From assembly GCF_900129805.1 (NCBI RefSeq), contig NZ_FQWY01000003.1:44852-108851 (forward strand): a DNA stretch of 64,000 nt, written 5' to 3'. Position 1 is the first letter of the stretch. The number at the start of each line of letters is the position of its first letter. The position numbers and the translations under genes are program-made. This DNA comes from Thermosyntropha lipolytica DSM 11003. GTDB taxonomy: Bacteria > Bacillota > Syntrophomonadia > Syntrophomonadales > Syntrophomonadaceae. The notes beneath the pieces are model-generated. The model ran no database searches. It was not told the origin of the DNA and saw only the letters and a program-made list of their open reading frames with translations. Below, piece after piece: positions 43,931-53,470 of this stretch.

Positions 43931-44761
43931 TTGGAAAACTTGTGGCTGGAAGACCTGATAAGGCGAGCTTTACAGGAAGATATAGGCCATGGGGATATAA
44001 CCACCGAAAACCTGATCCCCCCTGAACACCAGTCCTGTGGAGAATTTATCGCCAAAGCCGAAGGGATACTGGCCGGCATCGAGGTTTGCCGGGCAGTTTT
44101 TGCCTATCTGGATAAAAGCATAGCCTTTGAAGCCTTAAAACAGGACGGTGACCAGGTGAGGAAAGGGGAGGTTATTGCCCGGGTGCGCGGAAATACCCGC
44201 TGCCTTTTGATGGGAGAAAGGCTGGCTTTAAATTTTTTGCAGAGGATGTCCGGGATAGCCACCAAAACCTGCCGCCTGGCCGAAAAAATCAAGCCTTATC
44301 CGGCAGTGCTGGTAGATACGCGTAAAACGACGCCGGGCTTAAGATATCTGGAAAAATATGCGGTGGCCGCAGGTGGGGGACGCAATCACCGCTTCGGCCT
44401 TTATGACGGGGTGATGATAAAAGACAACCATATCAAAGCGGCAGGCGGCATCCGCCTGGCAGTAGAAAAGATAAGGGGGAAAATACCTCACACCATCAAG
44501 ATCGAAGTAGAAGTGGAAAACCTGGAACAGCTAAAAGAGGCTTTAGAGGCAGGAGCCGACATTATCCTTTTGGACAACATGCCGGTTGATATGCTGCAGG
44601 AAGCGGTAGCCATGGCTAAAGGCAAAGCCCTGTTAGAAGCCTCCGGAGGCGTAGATGAACACAACATAGAAGAAATCGCTCGCACCGGTGTTGATTTCAT
44701 ATCCTGCGGTGCTTTAACCCACTCTGCTCCCAGCCTGGACATAAGCTTCAACCTCCTGTAA
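43931..44761 (+). CDS. nadC: quinolinate phosphoribosyltransferase (nicotinate-nucleotide pyrophosphorylase)
   Basis: 276 residues from the TTG at 43931, 6 bases after GGGAGGA. A longer frame from 43817 would overlap nadB by 97 bases. DIGHGDITTENLIP near 17-30, RMSGIATKTCRLAEK near 107, DTRKTTPGLRYLEKYAV near 131-147 and NHRFGLYDGVMIKDNH near 152-167 are NadC motifs. It uses PRPP to make nicotinate mononucleotide from quinolinate. A terminator follows, closing the operon. Confidence 0.97.
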   Translation: MENLWLEDLIRRALQEDIGHGDITTENLIPPEHQSCGEFIAKAEGILAGIEVCRAVFAYLDKSIAFEALKQDGDQVRKGEVIARVRGNTRCLLMGERLALNFLQRMSGIATKTCRLAEKIKPYPAVLVDTRKTTPGLRYLEKYAVAAGGGRNHRFGLYDGVMIKDNHIKAAGGIRLAVEKIRGKIPHTIKIEVEVENLEQLKEALEAGADIILLDNMPVDMLQEAVAMAKGKALLEASGGVDEHNIEEIARTGVDFISCGALTHSAPSLDISFNLL

Positions 44762-44776
44762 TACGGGAGGTTTTTT
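44750..44776 (+). terminator. intrinsic terminator after nadC
   Basis: AACCTCC (44750-44756) pairs with GGAGGTT (44766-44772), followed by six T in total. It overlaps the last nadC codons. Confidence 0.9.
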
Positions 44777-44830
44777 GTACTTACAGGCATTTATCCCCTT
44801 ATGCTCTCCTCAGGTGCTGACGATTGTTGC

Positions 44831-44881
44831 TTGACAGCCAGGCCTATTTTTGTTAACCTATATAAAGCAATTGGTTAACAA
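44831..44881 (+). promoter_or_regulatory. bioY promoter with BirA operator
   Basis: TTGTTAACC (44850-44858), a 14-base spacer and GGTTAACAA (44873-44881) form a perfect inverted repeat equal to the BirA operator of Firmicutes. TTGACA at 44831-44836 and an extended -10 (TGT then TAACCT at 44854-44859, spacer 17) would place the operator over the -10 box and start site, so biotin-loaded BirA should repress bioY. Confidence 0.9.
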
Positions 44882-44900
44882 AAAGAAGGAGGAGAGAACG

Positions 44901-45476
44901 ATGAGCTTATCGACCAGGGAGCTGGTTTTAGCTTCACTGTTTACAGCTCTAATGTGTGTGGTTACCATCATCGTAAGGGCCTTGCAGCCGGTAGTGGTGA
45001 TTCCTTTCAGCCTGCAGCCCTTGATTATGCTCCTTGCTGCCTGCCTTTTGCCTCCGCGGGGAGCTTTTTTGAGCATGCTGGCTTATCTTTGCCTTGGGCT
45101 TATGGGCATTCCCGTTTTTTCCTCTCCCCCGTATGGAGGGCCGGGATATGTGCTTATGCCCAGCTTTGGGTTTCTTCTCGCTTTTCCGATAGCTGCCTAT
45201 GTCCAGTCCCGGCTTATAAGAAAGATGAGCCTTCCCTATTTCCTGGGAGCCGGCTTTATAGCAGTAATCATCCTTTATCTTATCGGCCTTCCTTATATGT
45301 ATCTGATACTCAATTTTTATCTGGGCAAGGCTATGGATGTGATGCAGATCCTCAAAATAGGGTTTTTTCCTTTTATAACCTTTGACCTCTTGAAAATAGT
45401 CGTTGCTTCCCTCCTGGCTCTAGAGCTGAGCAGGAGATTAGATTTAAAGAGAGAATTTAATAATACAGAAGCTTGA
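44901..45476 (+). CDS. bioY: biotin transporter BioY (ECF S-component)
   Basis: 191 residues, about six transmembrane helices. LVLASLFTALMCVVTIIVRA near 9-28, PLIMLLAACLLPPRGAFLSM near 41-60 and the conserved GGPGYVLMPSFGFLLAFP near 80-97 identify BioY. It binds biotin and imports it with an ECF energising module encoded elsewhere. GGAGGAGAG precedes the ATG at 44901; the frame is open further upstream but would run through the operator. No biotin synthesis genes are nearby, so uptake may be the main source. Confidence 0.96.
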   Translation: MSLSTRELVLASLFTALMCVVTIIVRALQPVVVIPFSLQPLIMLLAACLLPPRGAFLSMLAYLCLGLMGIPVFSSPPYGGPGYVLMPSFGFLLAFPIAAYVQSRLIRKMSLPYFLGAGFIAVIILYLIGLPYMYLILNFYLGKAMDVMQILKIGFFPFITFDLLKIVVASLLALELSRRLDLKREFNNTEA

Positions 45477-45479
45477 GAT

Positions 45480-45510
45480 AAAGGGGGACAATAAAATCCC
45501 CCTTTAAAAC
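45480..45510 (+). terminator. hairpin after bioY
   Basis: AAAGGGGGA (45480-45488) pairs with TCCCCCTTT (45497-45505); the T-rich part is within and just after the stem (AAAACTTTATT). Confidence 0.75.
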
Positions 45511-45532
45511 TTTATTCCGGGGAGGGAAGAGG

Positions 45533-46492
45533 ATGCCGTCTATCACTGATGTAAAAGGGATAACTGTCGGTTCGGCGGAAGACCTGGAGGCTTTAACCGG
45601 CTGTACTGTTATCCTGACCGGACCGGAAGGAGCCGTATGTGGAGTAGATGTACGGGGGGGAGGGCCGGGAACCAGGGAGACTGATGCCTTATCACCTCTT
45701 AACATGGTGGAAAAGGTACATGCGGTAGTCCTGGCGGGAGGCAGTGCCTTTGGCCTGGATGCGGCCTGCGGGGTTATGGACTATCTGGAAGAAAAAGGGA
45801 TCGGCCATAAGACTACCGCCGGGGTAGTGCCGATTGTTCCGGCAGCGGTGCTCTATGATCTGGGAATAGGCAACCCTAAAGTAAGGCCGAACCGGGAAAT
45901 GGGATATCGGGCCTGCATGCAGGCGGGAAAAGAGGTAAAAGAGGGCAACTATGGAGCGGGAGCGGGAGCGACAGTCGGCAAGCTGCGCGGGTATAACCAT
46001 GCTACCAAAGGAGGTTTGGGGACCTTTTCCCTGACCTTGAGCAACGGCTTTACTGTAGGGGCTATTGTCGCGGTAAATGCCTTTGGCGATGTTTGGGATC
46101 CCCAAAAGGGCAAAATAGTAGCCGGGGTAAGGGATGACCAGGGGCGGATAATCGGAACCCGCAGGGCTTTTCAGGATATGAGCGGACTTGTTGCCCTGGG
46201 GGAAGAAGCTTTTTATACCAACACCACCCTGGCGGTCGTAGCCTGCAACGGCCGTTTTAACAAGAGCCAGCTTACCAAGCTGGCCGGCATGAGCCATAAC
46301 GGACTGGTTCGGGTTATTAATCCTGTGCACACCTATTGTGATGGCGATACGGTATTTGCTCTGGCTACCGGCGAAATGGAGGCGGATTTAAATATAGCAG
46401 GCTACCTGGCCCAGGAGGTGCTGGCCAGGGCGGTATTGAGGGCTGTTTATGCTGCCGAGACGGCTGGCGGGATAAAATGCTGGCGCGATTAA
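45533..46492 (+). CDS. P1 family peptidase (DmpA/BapA-like)
   Basis: 319 residues. SITDVKGITVGSAEDLEALT at the start, VVLAGGSAFGLDAACGVMDY near 64-83, GAGAGATVGK near 143-152 and GGLGTFSLTLSNGFTVGAIV near 161-180 place it in the DmpA/BapA family of N-terminal nucleophile aminopeptidases, which mature by self-cleavage. Known members release N-terminal D-amino acids or beta-amino acids from short peptides. It stands between bioY and coaX, each apparently in its own short transcription unit. Whether it serves beta-alanine salvage is speculation. Confidence 0.9.
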   Translation: MPSITDVKGITVGSAEDLEALTGCTVILTGPEGAVCGVDVRGGGPGTRETDALSPLNMVEKVHAVVLAGGSAFGLDAACGVMDYLEEKGIGHKTTAGVVPIVPAAVLYDLGIGNPKVRPNREMGYRACMQAGKEVKEGNYGAGAGATVGKLRGYNHATKGGLGTFSLTLSNGFTVGAIVAVNAFGDVWDPQKGKIVAGVRDDQGRIIGTRRAFQDMSGLVALGEEAFYTNTTLAVVACNGRFNKSQLTKLAGMSHNGLVRVINPVHTYCDGDTVFALATGEMEADLNIAGYLAQEVLARAVLRAVYAAETAGGIKCWRD

Positions 46493-46543
46493 AAAGGCAA
46501 GGAGCGAATTTTAGCCATCAGACTACACGAGGGGGCGGATGCG

Positions 46544-47320
46544 GTGATTTTAGTTTTTGACATTGGCAATACTAATATGGTAATAGGAGTATATGCAGGA
46601 GAAAAGCTCATTACCCACTGGCGGCTGCGGACAGACACCTTGCGTACTGCTGATGAATACGGTATGCTTATCATGGCGCTTTTCGAGCACAGCCATCTGA
46701 AGATGAGCGGAGTAAGTGCCGTAGTTATTTCTTCCGTAGTTCCTACCCTGATGCTGGAAATGGAAACCATGTGCCGGAAATATTTTTCCGTAAAGCCTCT
46801 GGTAGTAGAGCCGGGGATAAAAACGGGGCTGGCCATAAAATATGAAAATCCGCGGGAGGTAGGAGCTGACCGGGTAGTAAATGCCGTAGCTGCTTTTCAC
46901 AAGTATGGCGGACCTTTAATCATAATCGATTTTGGAACGGCTACCACCTTCTGTGCGGTAAGCGAAAAGGCAGAATATTTAGGCGGGGCTATTGCTCCGG
47001 GAATCAGGATATCCATGGAAGCCCTGGTGGCCAGGGCGGCCAAACTTCCCCGGGTAGAGCTGGTTAAACCGAAAAACGTCATAGCCCGCAACACGGTAGC
47101 CAGTATGCAGGCCGGCATCATCTACGGCTTTGTAGGCCAGGTAGAAGGGATTGTAAGGCGGATGAAAGCCGAGATGGAAGGGAATCCTAAAGTTGTAGCT
47201 ACCGGAGGGCTGGCCGGGGTTATTGCCGGCGAAACCGAGGTGATAGATGTAGTTGATGAATTCCTTACTCTGGAAGGATTAAGGCTGATTTACGAACTCA
47301 ACAGGGGGCATCATGTTTAA
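46544..47320 (+). CDS. coaX: type III pantothenate kinase
   Basis: 258 residues, ASKHA fold: [19 protein letters not shown] (residues 4-22) binds phosphate, [16 protein letters not shown] near 106-121 and [13 protein letters not shown] near 126-138 follow. It phosphorylates pantothenate, the first committed step to CoA, and thus completes the pathway begun by panB-panC-panD. GTG start after GGGGGCGG. The stop overlaps dusB by 8 bases, a conserved pairing in Firmicutes. Confidence 0.96.
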   Translation: MILVFDIGNTNMVIGVYAGEKLITHWRLRTDTLRTADEYGMLIMALFEHSHLKMSGVSAVVISSVVPTLMLEMETMCRKYFSVKPLVVEPGIKTGLAIKYENPREVGADRVVNAVAAFHKYGGPLIIIDFGTATTFCAVSEKAEYLGGAIAPGIRISMEALVARAAKLPRVELVKPKNVIARNTVASMQAGIIYGFVGQVEGIVRRMKAEMEGNPKVVATGGLAGVIAGETEVIDVVDEFLTLEGLRLIYELNRGHHV

Positions 47321-48281
47321 GATTGGCAAGGTAGAGATAAAAAACCGGGTGGTTGCAGCTCCCCTGGCCGGGGTTACCGACAAGGCCTTTCGCATCATAA
47401 TAAAATCTTTCGGCTGCGGACTCGTCTTCACCGAAATGATAAGCGACATGGGGCTTTTGTATGAACAGGAGAAGACCCTTAAGCTGGCAGACATAAGCGG
47501 GGAAGAAAAGCCGATTGCCGTGCAGATTTTCGGCTCAGAAGTCGAGCCGATGGTTAAGGCAGCCCAAAAAGTAGAAGCCATGGGAGCTGACATCATCGAC
47601 ATAAACATGGGCTGTCCGGCTCCCAAGATTGTAAAAAACGGGGAAGGGGCGGCCCTGATGCTGGATCTTCCCCGTGCCCGCCGCATAATAAGAGCAGTAG
47701 TGGAAGCGGTAAAAGTGCCGGTAACGGTAAAGATGCGCAAAGGCTGGGATGATAATAACATAAACTATCTGGAACTGGCAGCCATTGCCGAGGAAGAAGG
47801 AGTCAGGGCGGTAACCCTGCATGCCCGTACCCGTATGCAGTTTTATTCCGGCCAGGCTGACTGGGAAAGCATAAAAACCCTTAAAAAGGCCGTGTCCATT
47901 CCCGTTATCGGCAATGGGGACATATGGCAGGCGGAAGATGCCCTGCGCATGCTGGAGATTACCGGATGTGATGCGGTCATGATTGCCCGCGGGGCTCTGG
48001 GCAACCCTTTCATATTCCGGGAAGTGGTAGCCTTAATTGAAGAGGGGAGAAAACTCCCTCCTCCCACCTGGGAAGAAAAAATGATAGTGGCCAGAAAGCA
48101 TCTCGAGCTGGCCTGCCAGTTTAAGGGAGAAACCGTAGCTGTAAGAGAAATGCGCAAGCATCTGGCCTGGTATGTAAAAGGGATGCCAGGGGCTGCCAAA
48201 ATAAGAGAAAGGATAAACCAGGCAGCAAGCCGGGAAGAATTGCTAAAACTTCTGGATGAGCTGAAGCAAAAAGGGCACTAA
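47313..48281 (+). CDS. dusB: tRNA-dihydrouridine synthase DusB
   Basis: 322 residues, FMN TIM barrel. [19 protein letters not shown] near 17-35, the catalytic cysteine in [14 protein letters not shown] near residue 101, [10 protein letters not shown] near 140 and [15 protein letters not shown] near 200 are family motifs. It reduces specific uridines in tRNA D-loops. It starts within the coaX end and terminates in a hairpin that includes its stop codon. Confidence 0.95.
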   Translation: MFKIGKVEIKNRVVAAPLAGVTDKAFRIIIKSFGCGLVFTEMISDMGLLYEQEKTLKLADISGEEKPIAVQIFGSEVEPMVKAAQKVEAMGADIIDINMGCPAPKIVKNGEGAALMLDLPRARRIIRAVVEAVKVPVTVKMRKGWDDNNINYLELAAIAEEEGVRAVTLHARTRMQFYSGQADWESIKTLKKAVSIPVIGNGDIWQAEDALRMLEITGCDAVMIARGALGNPFIFREVVALIEEGRKLPPPTWEEKMIVARKHLELACQFKGETVAVREMRKHLAWYVKGMPGAAKIRERINQAASREELLKLLDELKQKGH

Positions 48282-48294
48282 AAGCCCTTTTTTT
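48268..48294 (+). terminator. intrinsic terminator of dusB
   Basis: AAAAAGGGC (48268-48276), loop ACTAAAA, GCCCTTTTT (48284-48292), then more T; the stop codon lies in the loop. Confidence 0.9.
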
Positions 48295-48370
48295 ACTTTA
48301 CTTGCCAACTGCCATCCGGAATGATAAAATAACCACAAAAAACCTTGCGCACAATTTCGTGCACATCTTT

Positions 48371-48551
48371 TTCATTTAGGGACGGTTCTTTTTTTAAAAA
48401 CCGCTCCGATTCGTAACACTTTTTAATTTGGGGACGGTTCTTTTTTGCAAAACTATTACGAATCGAATTACTTTTTAAAATTAGAACCGTCCCCAAGTGA
48501 AACATTAGAACCGTCCCCAAGTGAAACAAGTGAAAATCTATTACGAATCGT
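48371..48551. repeat. cluster of four dispersed-repeat units, two in each orientation
   Basis: Two units read GGGACGGTTCTTTTTT with a distal (A)CGATTCGTAA or TTACGAATCG motif (48371-48417 and 48425-48469). Two read AGAACCGTCCCCAAGTGAAAC on the opposite strand (48480-48503 and 48504-48530), followed by TTACGAATCG at 48541-48550. The inverted arrangement could fold into a large hairpin. This fills the 295-base gap between dusB and the XRE gene; nothing else was recognised in 48295-48370. Confidence 0.85.
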
Positions 48552-48576
48552 ATGAAGCAGGAGGCGAGGTGAAGGG

Positions 48577-49113
48577 GTGGAGTTTTACCGGATTCAGGAC
48601 AAGATAGTAAGCTGGCAGAAGATTGAAAAGACTATCCGCAAAGCTTTGTTTATGCGCTCACGCGGCATGTCCCAGCAGGAAGTGGCGGAAAAAATAGGCA
48701 TTGACCGCACTTTCCTCTCCCGCATCGAGGGCCTAGGTGAGCTGCGCAAAGGGCAGTCGATAGCCTGTATAGGCTTCCCCATAAAAAACAAGGAGGAAAT
48801 CGAAGCCCTGCTCAAAAGAGAAGGTGTTGACTATATATTTCTGATGACCGAACAGGAAAGGCAGGATTTCATCCAGAAACGGAGCGGGCGGGAGCTGTTA
48901 AATGAGCTCATGGATTTGATAGCCCGCTTTCGGAATTTTGATGTAGTGATCTGTATAGGATCAGATGAAAGGATAAAGCTGATTGAGGGGATCCTTACCG
49001 GACAGCAGGTAATATCGATAGAAATTGGCACCTCACCGATTAAAGAGGATAAATGGGTAAATCCCCAGGAGATAGAAAAAATCTTGCGTATGCTAAAAAG
49101 TCTCAAACGTTAA
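48577..49113 (+). CDS. XRE-type helix-turn-helix regulator
   Basis: 178 residues. The helix-turn-helix lies at about residues 21-50 (KALFMRSRGMSQQEVAEKIG, then IDRTFLSRIEGLGEL). The remaining 125 residues form an alpha/beta domain with VVICIGSDERIKLIEGILTG near 128-147, not a known ligand-binding family to me. GTG start after GGTGAAGGGG. It precedes the two-gene unit at 49157-50954 by 43 bases in the same direction and may regulate it; that link is inferred from position. Confidence 0.8.
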   Translation: MEFYRIQDKIVSWQKIEKTIRKALFMRSRGMSQQEVAEKIGIDRTFLSRIEGLGELRKGQSIACIGFPIKNKEEIEALLKREGVDYIFLMTEQERQDFIQKRSGRELLNELMDLIARFRNFDVVICIGSDERIKLIEGILTGQQVISIEIGTSPIKEDKWVNPQEIEKILRMLKSLKR

Positions 49114-49156
49114 GCACAGTGGATGAAAACAAGGATAACAGCAGGAGGCAAAGAAG

Positions 49157-50071
49157 ATGAAGCATATTTTAAGTGTCAGTTTAGGTTCTTCCAAAAGGGA
49201 TCATGCTTTTGAAACCGAGTTTATGGGAGAAAAATTTCATATTGAGAGGATAGGGACAGACGGGGATTTTGCCCGGGCGATAAAATTGATTGAAGAAAAT
49301 GACGGCAAGGTGGATGCCTTTGGCATGGGAGGGATTGACCTCTATGTCTATATTGCCGGCAAAAGGTACACCATAAGGGATGCCAAACGGCTGGTGGCCG
49401 CAGCTAAAAAAACCCCCATGGTGGATGGGAGCGGCCTTAAAAATACCCTGGAGCGCAGGTGCATCCTGGAGATTCAGGAGAAGGGGATTGTTGATTTAAA
49501 AGGGAAAAAGGTGCTTATGGTCTGTGCGGTTGACCGTTTTGGCATGGCCGAAGCCTTTGAACAGGTAGGGGCCAAACTTACCCTGGGCGATTTCATATAT
49601 ACGGTAGGTATCCCTATCCCTATGCATTCGCTTAAAACCTTGCGCCTGGTCGGCAGTATTGCAGCTCCCATTATTGTTAAATTGCCTTTTGACAAGATTT
49701 ATCCTACCGGGAACAAACAGAATGACATAATTCCGAAGTATTCTAAATATTATTATAGAGCAGATGTGATTGCCGGCGATTTCCATTACATTCGCCGCTA
49801 TCTGCCGGAAAAGCTGAACGGGCAGGTAATAATAACTAATACTACGACCCGGGAGGACATGAAGCTTTTAAAAGAAAGAGGTATAAGCAAGGTTATCACC
49901 ACCACGCCGGATATGGGAGGCAGGTCTTTCGGCACCAATGTCATCGAAGCCTTGATGATAACCTTGATGAAAAAGCCTCTGGACCAGATTGCACCGGAAG
50001 ATTACCATGCTATGCTCAAAGAACTGGATTTAAAGCCGGGGATCGTAGATCTGGAGAGATGGGATGCTTAA
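49157..50071 (+). CDS. conserved protein of the type annotated as quinate 5-dehydrogenase
   Basis: 304 residues. Proteins of this sort in Clostridia carry the automatic name quinate 5-dehydrogenase, but I see no shikimate pathway context and the name is doubtful. Visible are a glycine-rich GGIDLYVYIAGKRYTIRDAK near 55-74, a Rossmann-like strand LKGKKVLMVCAVDRFGMAEA near 114-133, and ITTTPDMGGRSFGTNVIEAL near 250-269. No signal peptide. GGAGG precedes the ATG. Its end overlaps the next gene by 8 bases, indicating a two-gene unit. Confidence 0.7.
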   Translation: MKHILSVSLGSSKRDHAFETEFMGEKFHIERIGTDGDFARAIKLIEENDGKVDAFGMGGIDLYVYIAGKRYTIRDAKRLVAAAKKTPMVDGSGLKNTLERRCILEIQEKGIVDLKGKKVLMVCAVDRFGMAEAFEQVGAKLTLGDFIYTVGIPIPMHSLKTLRLVGSIAAPIIVKLPFDKIYPTGNKQNDIIPKYSKYYYRADVIAGDFHYIRRYLPEKLNGQVIITNTTTREDMKLLKERGISKVITTTPDMGGRSFGTNVIEALMITLMKKPLDQIAPEDYHAMLKELDLKPGIVDLERWDA

Positions 50072-50954
50072 ACTTGATTTTGCCTTTTTCAGTTTAGGGG
50101 ACAAAGAAAGGAAGGGATTAGCCGGAAACCGTCTGGTTTTAGAAAGGCTTACTCCCCTTTTTTTTTCTCCCCGCATCGAAAAGCTTTTATATCTCCCCTA
50201 TGTTGATAAAAAAGGATGCAGCCTGAAACTGCACCTGGGAAGGCAAAATTTTAAAATCCTGTCTCCCTTAAAAAAACAGGAAACTATGACTAAAGCCCAG
50301 GATTTGATCAGAAGCTACGGCCTGAACATCCTGGCAGCGGACAGGAGATTTAAGGATGATTTGCTGGCATTATCCAAACATTTTATGCTCACCTTTGGGG
50401 ATAATTTTATAAAGGCTCTGGCCCTGGCCATGACGGAGAGATATTTATCTACCAAAGCGGTAAACCGCCTGGTCATAGTGGGGAGGACAGATGATTTTGC
50501 CGATCTGGTGGAAGAGTTTTTAAAATATAATCTGCCTCTTTCCCTGCAGAGCCTGTGCCCGCAGGAAGATGAGGTAATGGTTTACAAATTTTTCTATGAA
50601 AAAGGGTATACCTTATCTGCCAGCTATATAAACCCCGAAGGCTGGCAGGCAGGAGATCTCCTGCTCTTTTTTGACTGTGACCCCTGCTCTTTTAAGCCGG
50701 CTTTACCTGGTGTTTATAAGCTAGTTTACCACAACTACAGCCTTAACCTGCAGCCGGAGTGGAAAGAGTTTATGCACAAGGAGGGATGGGATGCCCAGAT
50801 GCACAATATGGCCCCTGTTCTGGAAGCCTGCCTTCTTAAGGAAGCAGGAATAAGGGAAGGGGAAAGCGAAAATTATAATGCCGGAAAACTTTTTACCCTC
50901 CTTAAGGCTTTAGGTGATGAAACTGATTTGTGGGATATGTTTCTTGACAGGTAA
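50064..50954 (+). CDS. hypothetical protein paired with the quinate-dehydrogenase-like protein
   Basis: 296 residues, family not recognised. A central segment (STKAVNRLVIVGRTDDFADL near 132-151) has a strand-turn-helix resembling a Rossmann fold, and the C-terminal part has alternating acidic helices. Translation is coupled to the preceding gene (8-base overlap). The promoter of greA begins within its last codons. The constant neighbourhood (HTH regulator, this pair, greA, lysS) suggests a shared biochemical step, not yet assigned. Confidence 0.65.
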   Translation: MLKLDFAFFSLGDKERKGLAGNRLVLERLTPLFFSPRIEKLLYLPYVDKKGCSLKLHLGRQNFKILSPLKKQETMTKAQDLIRSYGLNILAADRRFKDDLLALSKHFMLTFGDNFIKALALAMTERYLSTKAVNRLVIVGRTDDFADLVEEFLKYNLPLSLQSLCPQEDEVMVYKFFYEKGYTLSASYINPEGWQAGDLLLFFDCDPCSFKPALPGVYKLVYHNYSLNLQPEWKEFMHKEGWDAQMHNMAPVLEACLLKEAGIREGESENYNAGKLFTLLKALGDETDLWDMFLDR

Positions 50955-50973
50955 TGGTGAGGTCTATATAATA
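50945..50973 (+). promoter_or_regulatory. consensus sigma-A promoter of greA
   Basis: TTGACA (50945-50950), exactly 17 bases, TATAAT (50968-50973): a perfect consensus promoter, straddling the stop codon of the upstream gene. Transcription should start near 50980. Confidence 0.88.
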
Positions 50974-51000
50974 CATTAAAGCAAAAAATGTTAGCGGGGA

Positions 51001-51030
51001 AAAAAGCGAGCTTGAAAGACTCGCTTTTAT
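51001..51030 (+). terminator. terminator-like hairpin in the greA leader
   Basis: AAAGCGAG (51003-51010) pairs with CTCGCTTT (51020-51027), 9-base loop, T-rich tail TTTTAT. It lies between the greA promoter and the greA start, about 20-50 bases into the transcript, and could stop part of the transcripts. Confidence 0.75.
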
Positions 51031-51057
51031 AAATTATTAAACGATGGGAGCGATTGG

Positions 51058-51537
51058 ATGGCAGAGGGAAAAGAAGTTTTACTTACCAAAGAAGGCTTGA
51101 AAAAATTAGAAGATGAGCTGGAATACCTCAAATCGGTAAAGAGAGAAGAAGTGGCTGAAAGGATAAAACAGGCGATTGCCTTCGGAGATATATCCGAGAA
51201 TTCCGAATATGAAGATGCTAAAAATGAACAGGCTTTTATCGAAGGCAGGATTGCCAGCCTGGAGAAAACCCTCAAGAATGCACGGCTGATGGAAGATAGC
51301 GATATAGCAGTTGATGTGGTAAGCCTGGGTTCGCGGGTAACTTTGAAAGAGCTGGAGCGGGGAAGAGAGTTTACGGTTACCATTGTTTCTTCCGTGGAAT
51401 CCAAGATAAGGGATGGCAAGATTTCCGATGAGTCTCCAGTAGGAAAAGCTATTATCGGCAAAAAGAAAGGAGACATTGTAGAAGTAGAGGCTCCCGCTGG
51501 CATCATAAAATATGAGATACTTAATGTTGAAAGATAA
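51058..51537 (+). CDS. greA: transcription elongation factor GreA
   Basis: 159 residues. N-terminal coiled-coil hairpin ([20 protein letters not shown] near 9-28, with the acidic tip [18 protein letters not shown] near 40-57) and a C-terminal FKBP-like domain ending in [15 protein letters not shown]. It rescues backtracked RNA polymerase by stimulating RNA cleavage. GGGAG precedes the ATG. A consensus promoter and a leader hairpin lie upstream; lysS follows by 33 bases, the usual greA-lysS pair. Confidence 0.97.
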   Translation: MAEGKEVLLTKEGLKKLEDELEYLKSVKREEVAERIKQAIAFGDISENSEYEDAKNEQAFIEGRIASLEKTLKNARLMEDSDIAVDVVSLGSRVTLKELERGREFTVTIVSSVESKIRDGKISDESPVGKAIIGKKKGDIVEVEAPAGIIKYEILNVER

Positions 51538-51540
51538 TAG

Positions 51541-53079
<1,539 letters not shown>

Positions 53080-53092
53080 CGAGAGGAAAAGG

Positions 53093-53126
53093 CAGGACAG
53101 GAAATGCTTCCTGTTCTGTTTTTTTA
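53093..53126 (+). terminator. intrinsic terminator of lysS
   Basis: CAGGACAGGAA (53093-53103), loop ATGC, TTCCTGTTCTG (53108-53118), with one G-T pair, then seven T. Confidence 0.93.
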
Positions 53127-53191
53127 TTTAGCAGCAGCTTTATAACATCTGGTATATTAGTTAGTGAACAGAATTTTAAAAGGGGAGCTTT

Positions 53192-53371
53192 ATGAGAAGC
53201 CAGAAACCGCGTGCAGGAATCTTTTTTTACCTGGGCATAATCGTGTTTTTCTATTTCAGTTTTGACCTGGCCGTGAATGATTATCCCTTAAAAATAACTC
53301 TGTTAAAAGGGATGCTGGCAGGGGCCGGGCTTTTGCTGCCCCTTGTCTTAAAACTGCGGGAAAAAGAGTAG
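53192..53371 (+). CDS. small two-helix membrane protein
   Basis: 59 residues (MRSQKPRAGIFFYLGIIVFF at the start), short and easily missed. Basic N-terminus, helix at about 9-25, short loop with DYPLK, helix at about 36-54, and a charged end (LKLREKE), so positive-inside topology is plausible. AGGGGAG stands 5 bases before the ATG. It is alone between the lysS terminator and the tagO-like promoter. No family recognised. Confidence 0.6.
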   Translation: MRSQKPRAGIFFYLGIIVFFYFSFDLAVNDYPLKITLLKGMLAGAGLLLPLVLKLREKE

Positions 53372-53403
53372 AATTTTTGCCATGTCTGGTTTTCTCCCCC
53401 ATA

Positions 53404-53432
53404 TAGACAAGCCTTATGCTTAGTGCTAGAAT
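53404..53432 (+). promoter_or_regulatory. extended -10 promoter of the TagO/WecA-like gene
   Basis: TAGACA (53404-53409), 17 bases, TAGAAT (53427-53432) with TGC directly before it (extended -10). Confidence 0.6.
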
Positions 53433-53470
53433 TACACTAGTATTTTATGCGTTGGGGAGATGTCGGCAGC

